NCBI GenBank assembly: GCA_964498785.1
Contig: CAZCJL010000148.1
Span: 1-15,665 of the forward strand
Direction: 5' to 3'
Length of the DNA stretch: 15,665 nucleotides
Source of the DNA: Mariaggregatimicrobium sp964498785
Lineage (GTDB): Bacteria > Zhuqueibacterota > Zhuqueibacteria > Thermofontimicrobiales > Thiofontviventaceae
In this document: one piece after another, positions 9,301 to 15,665 of the stretch
How the letters are laid out: every line of letters begins with the position of its first letter
How positions within the stretch are numbered: the first letter of the stretch is position 1
Translations under genes and position numbers: made by a program
The notes under the pieces: generated by a model
What the model saw: the letters and a program-made list of their open reading frames with translations, nothing else
Told to the model about the DNA's origin: nothing
Databases searched by the model: none

Positions 9301-9487
9301 CCGTATTTACACAATGAGCGGCGATCATGTTAAAACATTGGAACATGATTCCACACTGCTTGACGGAGCGAAATCATGGGATCTGACAACAAAAGATGGA
9401 TTGGATATCGCAGCAGGTGTTTATATCTATCACGTGGATGCACCCGGTATTGGCGAAAAGATCGGTCGATTTGCATTAATCAAATAG
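6389..9487 (+). CDS. Exported Asp/Gly-repeat (TSP3-like) protein with diverged C-terminal sorting domain
   Basis: A 1032-aa exported protein of no established function. It has a signal peptide (MKCYKRTIILLLSAMILPVYAQ), a large N-terminal region without a recognised fold (about 25-290, many Trp and Asp), and an acidic stretch with thrombospondin-type-3-like calcium-binding motifs at about 295, 322, 345 and 365 (GIDDDGDGE, GIDDNGNGLIDE, GIDNNGDGRIDE, GIDNDLD). An expanded fibronectin III-like segment follows at about 505-635 (KVTLYWDDN, FEGYKIYKS, YYYAVVSYD), then a further beta-rich region. A C-terminal domain (about 934-1032) starts VVPNPYV and ends GVYIYHVDA...FALIK, a diverged relative of T9SS type A sorting domains. 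A good Shine-Dalgarno AGGAG at 6377-6381 supports the ATG. The gene sits between the TonB receptor and the PorV-like gene, with short gaps on both sides, so it is probably co-transcribed and surface-located. It could be a ligand-binding partner taking the place of SusD; this is inference. Confidence 0.85.
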   Translation: MKCYKRTIILLLSAMILPVYAQIEVPQHLRGSPAYRKQGIHNGNLVETLFYNFGEVAWWGQMPSGVWPKGSGHSYMDGITPLVVTEIENNNGEINHVCAAGYRELMPVSPDGVDLGWQPRPGYANPNQDKIAMSDNPNSWPTQWADKDASWSGFWNGYFGKRTNADQESYFVMDDNVNDRFDFYPDSTDHTRRGLGLSVGVRGFQWSNMLAEDLIFWHYDITNEGTTLYPKMIFGMYVDVGVGGQMDSNDDNASFDLADDITYSWDSNKLGEGGWGPTGYCGYAFLESPGNPFNGIDDDGDGEEGSPVITENMLLGEIPENGIDDNGNGLIDEAELHLGFKYADGIDNNGDGRIDEMIDESRNDGIDNDLDWDPEYDDVGADGLAGTGDVGEGDGIPTPGEPNFDATDKDESDQIGLTAFDVFYIGTGVAFYKDNEIWNRVSYSHFDTQLQNGNIAFLYGSGLFPLYPGQTERFSVCLVFGENFEDIRRNKQTVQDIYNNNYNFARPPDKPKVWAVAGDEKVTLYWDDNAEKSYDPFSDPPYDFEGYKIYKSTDPAFLDARTITNAFGEKTVLKPVAQFDIRNDVSDFFPLDYQGVKLYMGDNKGLQHSWTDSSVMNGKTYYYAVVSYDRGDASLNMYPSESKPAIVRDINGNVRLDVNTVEVTPQTPAAGYEEGGLNNPVEHISGFATGNVWIDILNPMEVPDNRTYQVTFDDTTHPDSIYYDLIDVTNPQSPDTIINESPYVRGEDSNPMFSGMRLFVMTDSVEWDGRNSGWIKGNSNIPINVEHRSQFSTRRSGYPSSYEIRFGDPDTSWWYVPRALVNFSVWDIYEDKKMLFALEEPYAAMRDSSISAGRADSTEYVRIIIREGNIPREVWRVNFLAPYNNAEPILPEPGDVLRIQIKTPFRSGDVYQFTTKAARENRELAQTSLDEIAVVPNPYVVAARWEPPRLLATGRGERRIFFIHLPLKCTIRIYTMSGDHVKTLEHDSTLLDGAKSWDLTTKDGLDIAAGVYIYHVDAPGIGEKIGRFALIK

Positions 9488-9514
9488 CGTGACAATTTAA
9501 AAGGTTTGATTAAC

Positions 9515-10540
9515 ATGAAAAAATTTTATATATTTGCAGCCTCGGTTATTTTAATCCTTTATGCGCAGAATCCTGTTTATGCAAAATTGAAAAAAAGCGG
9601 AACCACATCGGCGCAGTTTTTGAAAATTCAGATCGGTGCGCGGGCAATCGGCATGGGCGGTGCTTATGTTGCGCTAACGAATGATGCATCTGCAATGTAC
9701 TGGAATCCGGCCGGGTTGGCGCGAATAGATGGGGTCGGCTCTGTCAATTTTTCTTACAATGACTGGCTGGCTGAAACCAAACTCAATTACGCCGCAGTCG
9801 GAATTAAGGCAGGAGATATCGGATCGTTTGGTCTGTGCTTTACTGCCCTGTCCATGCCAGACATGAAAGTGCGTGACGAATTTTATCCGGAGGGAACCGG
9901 AGAATTTTTCAGCGCCGGCGATATTGCGCTCGGAGTAACGTATGCCCGCAGTCTCACAGATCGATTCAGCATCGGATTTACCGGGAAATATATCCGGCAG
10001 CAAATCTGGCACATGACAGCATCCACTATTGCCGCGGATATTGGCATTCTGTTCCGTACGGATTTTGATTGGCTCGTTATTGGCGTGAGTGTGTCCAATT
10101 TTGGCCCCAAACTACAGTACACCGGTAAAGATGTATTCATCAATTATGATTTTAATCCGGATGAATGGGGCGACAGTGAAAACATCTTTGCCAACCTGCA
10201 AACAGATAAATGGGATCTGCCGCTGTTATTCCGGTTCGGACTCGCAATGGAACTCATAAATCGAGAATACAACCAATTAACTGCAACACTCGAAGCAAGA
10301 CATCCCAATGATAATACGGAAAGTTTGAGCATGGGCTTAGAATACGGCTTTATGCGCCGCTTTTTCCTGAGAGGCGGGTATCAGGCCCTGTTTGAAGCAG
10401 ATTCGGAAAAAGGACCAACGTTTGGACTGGGAGTGATGTATTACATTACGCCATCGTTACCTTTGTTTTTTGATTATGCGTACGCTGACTGGGGACGGCT
10501 AAATAACAGCCACCGTTTTTCGGTGGGAATTAATTTTTAA
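9515..10540 (+). CDS. PorV/PorQ-family outer-membrane beta-barrel protein
   Basis: A 341-aa outer-membrane protein of the PorV/PorQ (UPF0164-like) family. It has a signal peptide (MKKFYIFAASVILILYAQNPVYA), then the family's typical opening: QFLKIQIGARAIGMGGAYVA, followed by NDASAMYWNPAGLA. Alternating beta strands follow, and the end is HRFSVGINF with a C-terminal Phe. Known PorV (LptO) binds cargo sorting domains after their passage through the T9SS translocon and delivers them to the attachment complex; PorQ belongs to the same family. FCB genomes often hold many paralogues, so a direct T9SS role for this copy is inferred. The start was set at ATG 9515, with AAAAGG at 9499-9504 as weak Shine-Dalgarno; the upstream TTG at 9506 adds only three residues. 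It closes the three-gene block, 27 bases after the preceding stop. Confidence 0.88.
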   Translation: MKKFYIFAASVILILYAQNPVYAKLKKSGTTSAQFLKIQIGARAIGMGGAYVALTNDASAMYWNPAGLARIDGVGSVNFSYNDWLAETKLNYAAVGIKAGDIGSFGLCFTALSMPDMKVRDEFYPEGTGEFFSAGDIALGVTYARSLTDRFSIGFTGKYIRQQIWHMTASTIAADIGILFRTDFDWLVIGVSVSNFGPKLQYTGKDVFINYDFNPDEWGDSENIFANLQTDKWDLPLLFRFGLAMELINREYNQLTATLEARHPNDNTESLSMGLEYGFMRRFFLRGGYQALFEADSEKGPTFGLGVMYYITPSLPLFFDYAYADWGRLNNSHRFSVGINF

Positions 10541-10549
10541 TATTTTTTT
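10510..10549 (+). terminator. Candidate terminator overlapping the end of the PorV-like gene
   Basis: A perfect 6-bp stem (CCACCG / CGGTGG, 10510-10515 and 10521-10526) with a TTTTT loop lies inside the last codons. It is followed by AT-rich DNA with T-runs at 10534-10538 and 10543-10549. The gap from stem to T-run is longer than usual, so this is a weak candidate. Confidence 0.35.
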
Positions 10550-10565
10550 GATTTATGGAGTTGGA

Positions 10566-10681
10566 TGTATCAGAAGTACTTTAAATCAACAAAGAACACG
10601 AAAGTCACGACGATCGCCCCCTAAAAAACTTCGTGCACTTCGTGATCTTCGTGGTTCATAAATTTCTTAATTTTTGATACA
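10566..10681. repeat. Long imperfect palindrome with CTTCGTG 9-bp units
   Basis: Outer arms 10566-10575 and 10672-10681 pair over 10 bp with one G-T (TGTATCAGAA / TTTTGATACA). Inner arms 10594-10610 and 10640-10657 pair over 17 bp with one bulge and one mismatch. The right arm and loop hold three 9-bp units with a shared CTTCGTG core at 10628-10654, and the left arm holds two complementary-sense CACGA-type units at 10597-10613. The element lies between the PorV-like and GH94 genes, has no open reading frame of note, and resembles dispersed palindromic or MITE-like repeats. Identity as a named family was not checked. Confidence 0.65.
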
Positions 10682-10775
10682 GCCTCAGGAGTTGTCAAAA
10701 TCAATTTACTCTATATCCCTCAAAAATAAGCAAATAATATTCTTTTACACGAACTGACAACCACTGGACATACAC

Positions 10776-13151
10776 ATGAAATTTCAAACAAAATACGGAT
10801 ACTTTACAGATAATGGACGTGAATTCGTTATTACAAATTATCACACCCCCCGGCCATGGATAAATGTCATTTCCAATGGTAATTACGGGCTAACTGTATC
10901 GCAGCTTAATGGCGGATTTAGCTGGATTGGGCATTCCAATTTTAATCGCCTCACCCGTTGGAATCAGGATTTAATTCTGGATAACTGGGGAAAATATATT
11001 TATCTGCGGGATGATGACACTGCTGAATTCTGGAGTCCGACAATTCAGCCGGTGCAAAACGACCTGCAGGCATATCAGTGCCGGCATGGAATCGGGTACA
11101 CAAAATTTTATTCACTTTACAATGAAATCGAAACACATCTCCGAATCTTTGTCCCGTTTGACATGGATTTGGAAATCTGGACACTGACATTAAAAAATAC
11201 GGGGTCCCAAAACCGGCGGATCAGCATTTTTACCTATTTTGAATGGTGTCTTGGTGCAGCGCCCGATAATCACCGTGAGTTTCATAAAGCTTTCATTGAA
11301 ACAGAATTTGATACTGAGCATCAAATTCTGCTGGCTAAAAAACGGCTCTGGGAAATTCCGACCAACAGAGGTCACTGGAATGCACATTGGGATTTTGTGG
11401 CCTACTTTGGCTGCAACGAACCAGTCGATGGATTTGAGGGCGATAAGCAAGCCTTTATTGGTAGTTATAATAATTTGCAGCAACCACACGCATTAAAAAC
11501 CGGATCGCTTACTAAAAATTGTGGCAAGTGGAACGATTCCATTGCTTCCTTTCATAAATGCATTGCATTGAATCCACTCGAAGAAAAAACCGTGCATTTC
11601 TACCTTGGCGCTGAAAAAAACGAACACGATATTATCGCCAGGACCACTAATTTACAAACGAACGATGATATTGAAGGCACGTTTTCTCAGATGGGCGAAC
11701 GCTGGGATCAGTATCTGAATGGTACAACAGTTAAAACACCGGACGATGCAGTAAATTTAATGGCAAACGTCTGGTTGAAATACCAGGCAATTTCGGGCCG
11801 GATTTGGGGACGGGCTGCTTTCTATCAACAAAGCGGGGCTTACGGCTTTCGGGATCAGCTTCAAGACAGTCAGGTTTTTCTGTATAATCAGCCGCAACTA
11901 ACGAAGAAGCAAATAATGCTTCACGCGAAACATCAGTTTAAGGAAGGAAAAGTGCTGCACTGGTGGCATCCGATCACAGAACAGGGAATTGACGCGAACA
12001 TGAGCGATGATTTGCTCTGGCTGCCATTCATCACAATTCAATATCTGAAAGAAACAGCAGATTGGGATGTGCTGAAAGAAACCATACCATTTTACGATGA
12101 CGCAACTCCGGCATCTTTATTAACACATTGCACACAAGCAATCGACTGGTCGCTGGAGCATTTCAGCAAACGAGGACTGCCCCTCATTCTGGCTGGTGAC
12201 TGGAACGATGGATTGAGCGCGGTCGGATTGGAGGGGAAAGGTGAGTCTGTGTGGCTCGGACAATTCCTATTTATTATTTTGAAAGAATTTGTTTTTATTT
12301 TGAATCACCTGGGCGAACAAGAAATGGCTCGACGTTATAATGAACGAACCGATTTGCTGAAAAATGCGGTTAATGAGTATGGCTGGGACGGCGAATGGTT
12401 CTGGCGGGCGTCAAAAGATAGTGGTAAATTGATCGGAAGCCACAAAAACGTCAGCGGTAAAATTTTTCTGAACGCGCAAACCTGGGCTGTTATTTCCGGG
12501 ATCACGACTCCTGAACGGATGCAGCAGTCAATGAAATCGGTTGAAGCCCGGTTGGAAGGGAAAAATGGTCCGTTGCTGTTGCAGCCGGCTTATTTCAAAC
12601 CGGATTTTTATATCGGATATTTATCGCGTTACGCGCCAGGCGCCAGAGAGAACGGCGGCGTTTACACACATGCAGCTACATGGGCGATCTGGGCTGAATG
12701 CCTGCTAAAGCGTTCCACAGCCGCTTACCGTATCTTCAAAAAAATTTGTCCGATTTACAATGGTATGAAACCGGATAAATACTTCGCCGAGCCCTATGTC
12801 ACGCCAGGTAATATCGACGGTCCCGATTCGCCGCATTACGGACGCGGTGGCTGGAGTTGGTACACAGGATCTGCAACATGGCTGTTCCGAGTGATAATCG
12901 ACCACCTGATGGGAATCCGTGCAGATTACGCAGGACTCGTCATCGACCCCTGCCTGCCGCCGGAATGGAATGAGGTGAAAGTGATCCGTCTGTTCCGCAG
13001 TTGCACTTATCATATCACGATTCACAAATCCACAGAACATAAAATACTTGTGGATGGCACGTCTATTTCAGGGAACTGCATTCCGCCGGCAAAAGACAAG
13101 GATCATGTGGAGGTGGTTGTTGAGACAGCAGACATGAGAAGTGTTACATGA
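10776..13151 (+). CDS. GH94 family beta-glucan/disaccharide phosphorylase, cytoplasmic
   Basis: A 791-aa GH94 (old glycosyltransferase 36) enzyme expected to split a beta-glucoside with phosphate, giving alpha-glucose-1-phosphate and a shortened sugar. There is no signal peptide, so it is cytoplasmic. The N-terminal beta-sandwich (about 1-290) begins with the family-like TPRPWINVISNGNYGLTVSQ. The (alpha/alpha)6 catalytic barrel carries SGAYGFRDQLQD (residues 353-364, sugar-binding Arg/Asp region), DDLLWLPF, and GDWNDG (474-479; Asp478 is the likely general acid). A Gly/Ser/Thr-rich loop, YGRGGWSWYTGSATW (688-702), corresponds to the phosphate-binding region. Length fits cellobiose or chitobiose phosphorylases (about 800 aa), but the RDQLQD version of the motif recalls the 1,2-beta-oligoglucan phosphorylase/cyclic glucan synthase branch, from memory. 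Together with the GH144-like neighbour, sophorose or beta-1,2-oligoglucans are the leading substrate guess; cello- or laminari-oligosaccharides remain possible. The Shine-Dalgarno site is weak, and the start is supported by the conserved N-terminus. Confidence 0.9.
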   Translation: MKFQTKYGYFTDNGREFVITNYHTPRPWINVISNGNYGLTVSQLNGGFSWIGHSNFNRLTRWNQDLILDNWGKYIYLRDDDTAEFWSPTIQPVQNDLQAYQCRHGIGYTKFYSLYNEIETHLRIFVPFDMDLEIWTLTLKNTGSQNRRISIFTYFEWCLGAAPDNHREFHKAFIETEFDTEHQILLAKKRLWEIPTNRGHWNAHWDFVAYFGCNEPVDGFEGDKQAFIGSYNNLQQPHALKTGSLTKNCGKWNDSIASFHKCIALNPLEEKTVHFYLGAEKNEHDIIARTTNLQTNDDIEGTFSQMGERWDQYLNGTTVKTPDDAVNLMANVWLKYQAISGRIWGRAAFYQQSGAYGFRDQLQDSQVFLYNQPQLTKKQIMLHAKHQFKEGKVLHWWHPITEQGIDANMSDDLLWLPFITIQYLKETADWDVLKETIPFYDDATPASLLTHCTQAIDWSLEHFSKRGLPLILAGDWNDGLSAVGLEGKGESVWLGQFLFIILKEFVFILNHLGEQEMARRYNERTDLLKNAVNEYGWDGEWFWRASKDSGKLIGSHKNVSGKIFLNAQTWAVISGITTPERMQQSMKSVEARLEGKNGPLLLQPAYFKPDFYIGYLSRYAPGARENGGVYTHAATWAIWAECLLKRSTAAYRIFKKICPIYNGMKPDKYFAEPYVTPGNIDGPDSPHYGRGGWSWYTGSATWLFRVIIDHLMGIRADYAGLVIDPCLPPEWNEVKVIRLFRSCTYHITIHKSTEHKILVDGTSISGNCIPPAKDKDHVEVVVETADMRSVT

Positions 13152-13159
13152 GATGTCAG

Positions 13160-13191
13160 TTGATAGATTTCGGAAATCTATTCAATTTTTT
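13160..13191 (+). terminator. Intrinsic terminator after the GH94 gene
   Basis: Starting 9 bases past the TGA, ATAGATTT (13163-13170) pairs perfectly with AAATCTAT (13174-13181) around a CGG loop. TTG (13160-13162) pairs with CAA (13183-13185) if T13182 is bulged. A run of six T follows at 13186-13191. This is a standard Rho-independent layout and argues that the GH144-like gene has its own promoter. Confidence 0.8.
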
Positions 13192-13265
13192 AACGGCTCA
13201 CTTTTGACATCTAACGATCAAAAAAGTAATTGTCAACCAAATATAAAAACAAAGGAGAAAAATCA

Positions 13266-15665
13266 ATGAAAAAATTGTTACTGATGATCATGTTTTTTAA
13301 CATGGTTTTATACAGCAGCACTCTGGATGATGTCATTTTTTTCAGCGACAGTCCGGATGGTGATAATTTATACGATTCTTCCTGGGGATATCGTACAGCC
13401 CCCAGTCTTCTGGAATTAGCAGGAGCCAATGATAAATTTCCTGTGGATGCAAAACACCCATATCAGGGAGCGCACAGTCTGCGATTGCACTGGACATCCA
13501 AAAGCGGCGGCGATTGGGGACTTGCGGTTGCTTCACCAGGATGGCGTCCCCATGATTTTACGCAATACGACAGCATCAGCTATTGGATAAACGGTCCGGC
13601 GGCAATCGATCAGTCAGGGCTGCCGGATTTGGCTGTCGAAGATTTGAGCAATAAAAAAAGTACACGCGTCTGGTTGGGCGACCACTTCAACGGTGTGGAT
13701 GATGACTCCACCACCTGGCAACATGTTATGATCCCCATCGATGCTTTTGAACCTGGTGGCGATAACTGCGATTTCAGCAGAATTAAAACCATTTTTCATT
13801 TTCAGAAAGCTGCGGACGATGTTGAGCACATCGCATGGATTGATGAAATTCGCTTGATACAGGCAGGAGGCACCGGGCCGTCGCTAATGGATATTCCGCA
13901 AAACGTTATTGCTTCTGGGCACGATAGCCGCATCGATCTGCGATGGGAGTACGATCCCAATCCCGATCTGATTGGCTATTTCATCTATCGCTCAGACACC
14001 CGGGACGGGCAGTACACGAAACTAAATCCATCGATCCATGAAATTCATCTGTACAGCGATTTTTTCGGTGCAAACGACCAGACCTATTTTTATTACGTGA
14101 CCGCAGCCAACCGCGATTACGTTGAATCCGATCCGTCGGACACGGTTTCTGCTACTTCATACCAAATGACAGAAGAGGAACTGCTCACCAGCGTACAGGA
14201 AGCAACTTTTCGCTATTTTTACGATTATGGGCATCCGGAAAGCGGACTTAGCCGGGAAATCAGCGGCTCCGGAGATGTATGCACAAGCGGTGGTACCGGA
14301 TTCGGTTTGATGACTATCGCCGTGGGCGTTGAACGGGGATTTGTCAACCGCGACTCTGCCGCTGTTCGCGTTTTGAAAATACTTCGTTTTCTTGAAGATG
14401 ATGCGGAAAAATTTCACGGCGCCTGGTCTCACTGGATCAATGGCACAACCGGTGAGGCAATTCCATTCAGCACGTATGATGATGGCGGCGATTTGGTGGA
14501 GACGGCCTATCTGGTGCAGGGCTTGCTTACGGTTCGCCAGTATTTTGATTTGAGCAATGAGGTAGAGACGGAAATTCGCACCCGGGCGACACGCATGTGG
14601 GAAGGTGTGGAATGGGACTGGTACCGCCGCACTGAAAACGGACTCGTTCTGTTCTGGCACTGGTCTCCGAATCACGAATGGCGGATGAATATGCCTATTC
14701 GCGGATTTAATGAAACAATGATCACCTATCTGCTGGCTATTGCCTCGCCAACACATCCGGTGCCATCGGAGCTGTATCATCAGGGCTGGGCCGGAACACC
14801 GCAATATATTAATGGAGATTCGTTTTACGGAATTCCGATATTTGTCGGTCCTGATTATGGCGGTCCGCTGTTTTTCACCCACTATTCATTTTTAGGATTT
14901 GATCCCCGGAACAAGGCAGACGTCTACTGCAATTATTTTGAGAATAACCGCAATATCAGCCTGATCCATCGGGAATACTGCATCCGCAATCCGTACAGCC
15001 ACGCAGGTTATGATTCTCTTGTATGGGGTTTGACGGCCAGCTACAATCCCTGGGGCTATGCCGCACAAGAGCCGGTGAATCGCGATAACGGCACCATCAC
15101 ACCAACTGCCGCCATCAGTGCGATGCCGTATACTCCGGAAGAATCCATCGCTACTTTGAAACATTTTTACGATACTTACGGCCCTGATTTATGGGGTGCG
15201 CTCGGTTTTCGCGATGCATTCAACCTCGATGAAAACTGGTTCGCCCAAATTTACGTGGCTATTGACCAGGGAACCATCGTCCCGATGATCGAAAACTATC
15301 GTAGCGGACTTTGCTGGGATTTATTTATGTCGAATTCTGAGATTCAGCCCATGCTCGATGCAATCGGTTTTAAACCAACCCGCGTGGAATATGAAACTTC
15401 CGCAACTCCCCAAAATTATACACTGCATCAAAACTATCCCAATCCGTTCAATGCCCGAACATTAATCACGTTTAAATTGGCAAAAAGCGCAGAAACAACG
15501 CTGGAAATTTACAATATTCTCGGCGAAAAAATCGATACCATCTATCGGAAAAAGCCGATGCCAGAAGGGACGCATCAGGTTACCATAAATGCAAACGATT
15601 ATCCGTCGGGTCTGTATATGTATCGCCTGCGCTCTGCTAATTTCGATGCAGTAAGAAAAATGTTG
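13266..15665 (+). CDS. GH144-like (glycoamylase-fold) secreted glucanase with T9SS sorting domain, 3' end cut by window
   Basis: The reading frame is open for 800 codons to the last base, with no stop. It ends at VRKML, close to where sorting domains normally finish, so few residues are missing. Parts: signal peptide (MKKLLLMIMFFNMVLYSS); N-terminal beta-sandwich resembling a CBM11/30-type module (about 22-200); fibronectin III-like domain (about 205-297, IDLRWEYD, YFIYRSD, YFYYVTAAN); glycoamylase/GH144-type (alpha/alpha)6 domain (about 300-705); T9SS type A sorting domain (about 717-800, NYPNPFNARTLI). Hallmarks of the catalytic domain are YDDGGDLVET (Asp405, Asp406, Asp409, Glu412), MPIRGFNETMI (Glu483), ITPTAAISAMPYTPEES, WGALGFRDAFN and the ending VAIDQGTIVPMIENYRSGLCW. 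Characterised GH144 enzymes are endo-beta-1,2-glucanases or related beta-1,2-glucan hydrolases, and acidic residues at these places are the likely catalytic set. A strong Shine-Dalgarno AAGGAG (13252-13257) supports the start. Expected to act outside the cell or on its surface. Confidence 0.88.
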   Translation, partial: MKKLLLMIMFFNMVLYSSTLDDVIFFSDSPDGDNLYDSSWGYRTAPSLLELAGANDKFPVDAKHPYQGAHSLRLHWTSKSGGDWGLAVASPGWRPHDFTQYDSISYWINGPAAIDQSGLPDLAVEDLSNKKSTRVWLGDHFNGVDDDSTTWQHVMIPIDAFEPGGDNCDFSRIKTIFHFQKAADDVEHIAWIDEIRLIQAGGTGPSLMDIPQNVIASGHDSRIDLRWEYDPNPDLIGYFIYRSDTRDGQYTKLNPSIHEIHLYSDFFGANDQTYFYYVTAANRDYVESDPSDTVSATSYQMTEEELLTSVQEATFRYFYDYGHPESGLSREISGSGDVCTSGGTGFGLMTIAVGVERGFVNRDSAAVRVLKILRFLEDDAEKFHGAWSHWINGTTGEAIPFSTYDDGGDLVETAYLVQGLLTVRQYFDLSNEVETEIRTRATRMWEGVEWDWYRRTENGLVLFWHWSPNHEWRMNMPIRGFNETMITYLLAIASPTHPVPSELYHQGWAGTPQYINGDSFYGIPIFVGPDYGGPLFFTHYSFLGFDPRNKADVYCNYFENNRNISLIHREYCIRNPYSHAGYDSLVWGLTASYNPWGYAAQEPVNRDNGTITPTAAISAMPYTPEESIATLKHFYDTYGPDLWGALGFRDAFNLDENWFAQIYVAIDQGTIVPMIENYRSGLCWDLFMSNSEIQPMLDAIGFKPTRVEYETSATPQNYTLHQNYPNPFNARTLITFKLAKSAETTLEIYNILGEKIDTIYRKKPMPEGTHQVTINANDYPSGLYMYRLRSANFDAVRKML

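Noticed and set aside
6389..9487. SusD-like interpretation of the gene after the TonB receptor
   Set aside because: No lipobox cysteine at the signal-peptide end and no helical TPR-like character. The protein is beta-rich, twice the usual SusD size, and ends in a sorting-like domain.
10566..10681. tRNA, riboswitch or CRISPR reading of the palindrome
   Set aside because: No cloverleaf or T-loop sequence, no known aptamer core recognised, and the 9-bp units are too short and too adjacent for repeat-spacer structure.
14157..14882. Minus-strand 241-codon open frame
   Set aside because: It lies wholly within the glucanase gene, whose catalytic motifs on the + strand are unmistakable. The antisense product shows no recognisable domain.

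Overview
The window looks like accessory, glycan-related DNA from a non-Bacteroidetes member of the FCB (Fibrobacteres-Chlorobi-Bacteroidetes) group, such as Calditrichota, Ignavibacteria or a KSB1/Marinimicrobia-type lineage. The grounds are two proteins ending in the canonical NYPNPFN-type type IX secretion (T9SS) sorting domain, a PorV/PorQ-family outer-membrane protein, a TonB-dependent receptor with an N-terminal carboxypeptidase-regulatory-like domain, moderate GC and mostly weak Shine-Dalgarno sites. The phylum is inferred from protein style, not from a marker gene. All six genes lie on the + strand.

Layout. (1) 39-3479: a large surface or secreted protein with four CBM9-like modules arranged as a duplicated pair (A-B, ASH-type domain, A'-B') and a T9SS sorting domain. 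Its N-terminus lacks a convincing signal peptide. A hairpin and a palindromic intergenic repeat follow. (2) 3687-10540: a tight three-gene block of TonB-dependent receptor, a 1032-aa exported protein with calcium-binding-type Asp/Gly repeats and a diverged sorting domain, and a PorV/PorQ-family barrel. A ~116-bp imperfect palindrome follows. (3) 10776-13151: a cytoplasmic GH94 phosphorylase with a clear intrinsic terminator behind it. (4) 13266 to the right edge: a secreted multidomain GH144-like (glycoamylase-fold) glycanase with its own T9SS sorting domain. It is open at the window end and probably only a few residues short.

Working model (inference). The GH144-like enzyme is exported by T9SS and cuts an extracellular glucan, most likely a beta-1,2-glucan, into oligosaccharides. 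The CBM9-like protein and the Asp/Gly-repeat protein bind substrate or products at the surface. The TonB receptor imports oligosaccharides without any SusD partner in view, and the GH94 enzyme phosphorolyses them in the cytoplasm to glucose-1-phosphate. The PorV/PorQ paralogue may be a cargo shuttle for the locus. No regulator, sugar transporter of the inner membrane, SusD, RNA gene, CRISPR array or transposase is visible. No gene-free stretch exceeds 300 bases; the three intergenic regions (207, 235 and 114 bp) each carry inverted-repeat structure.
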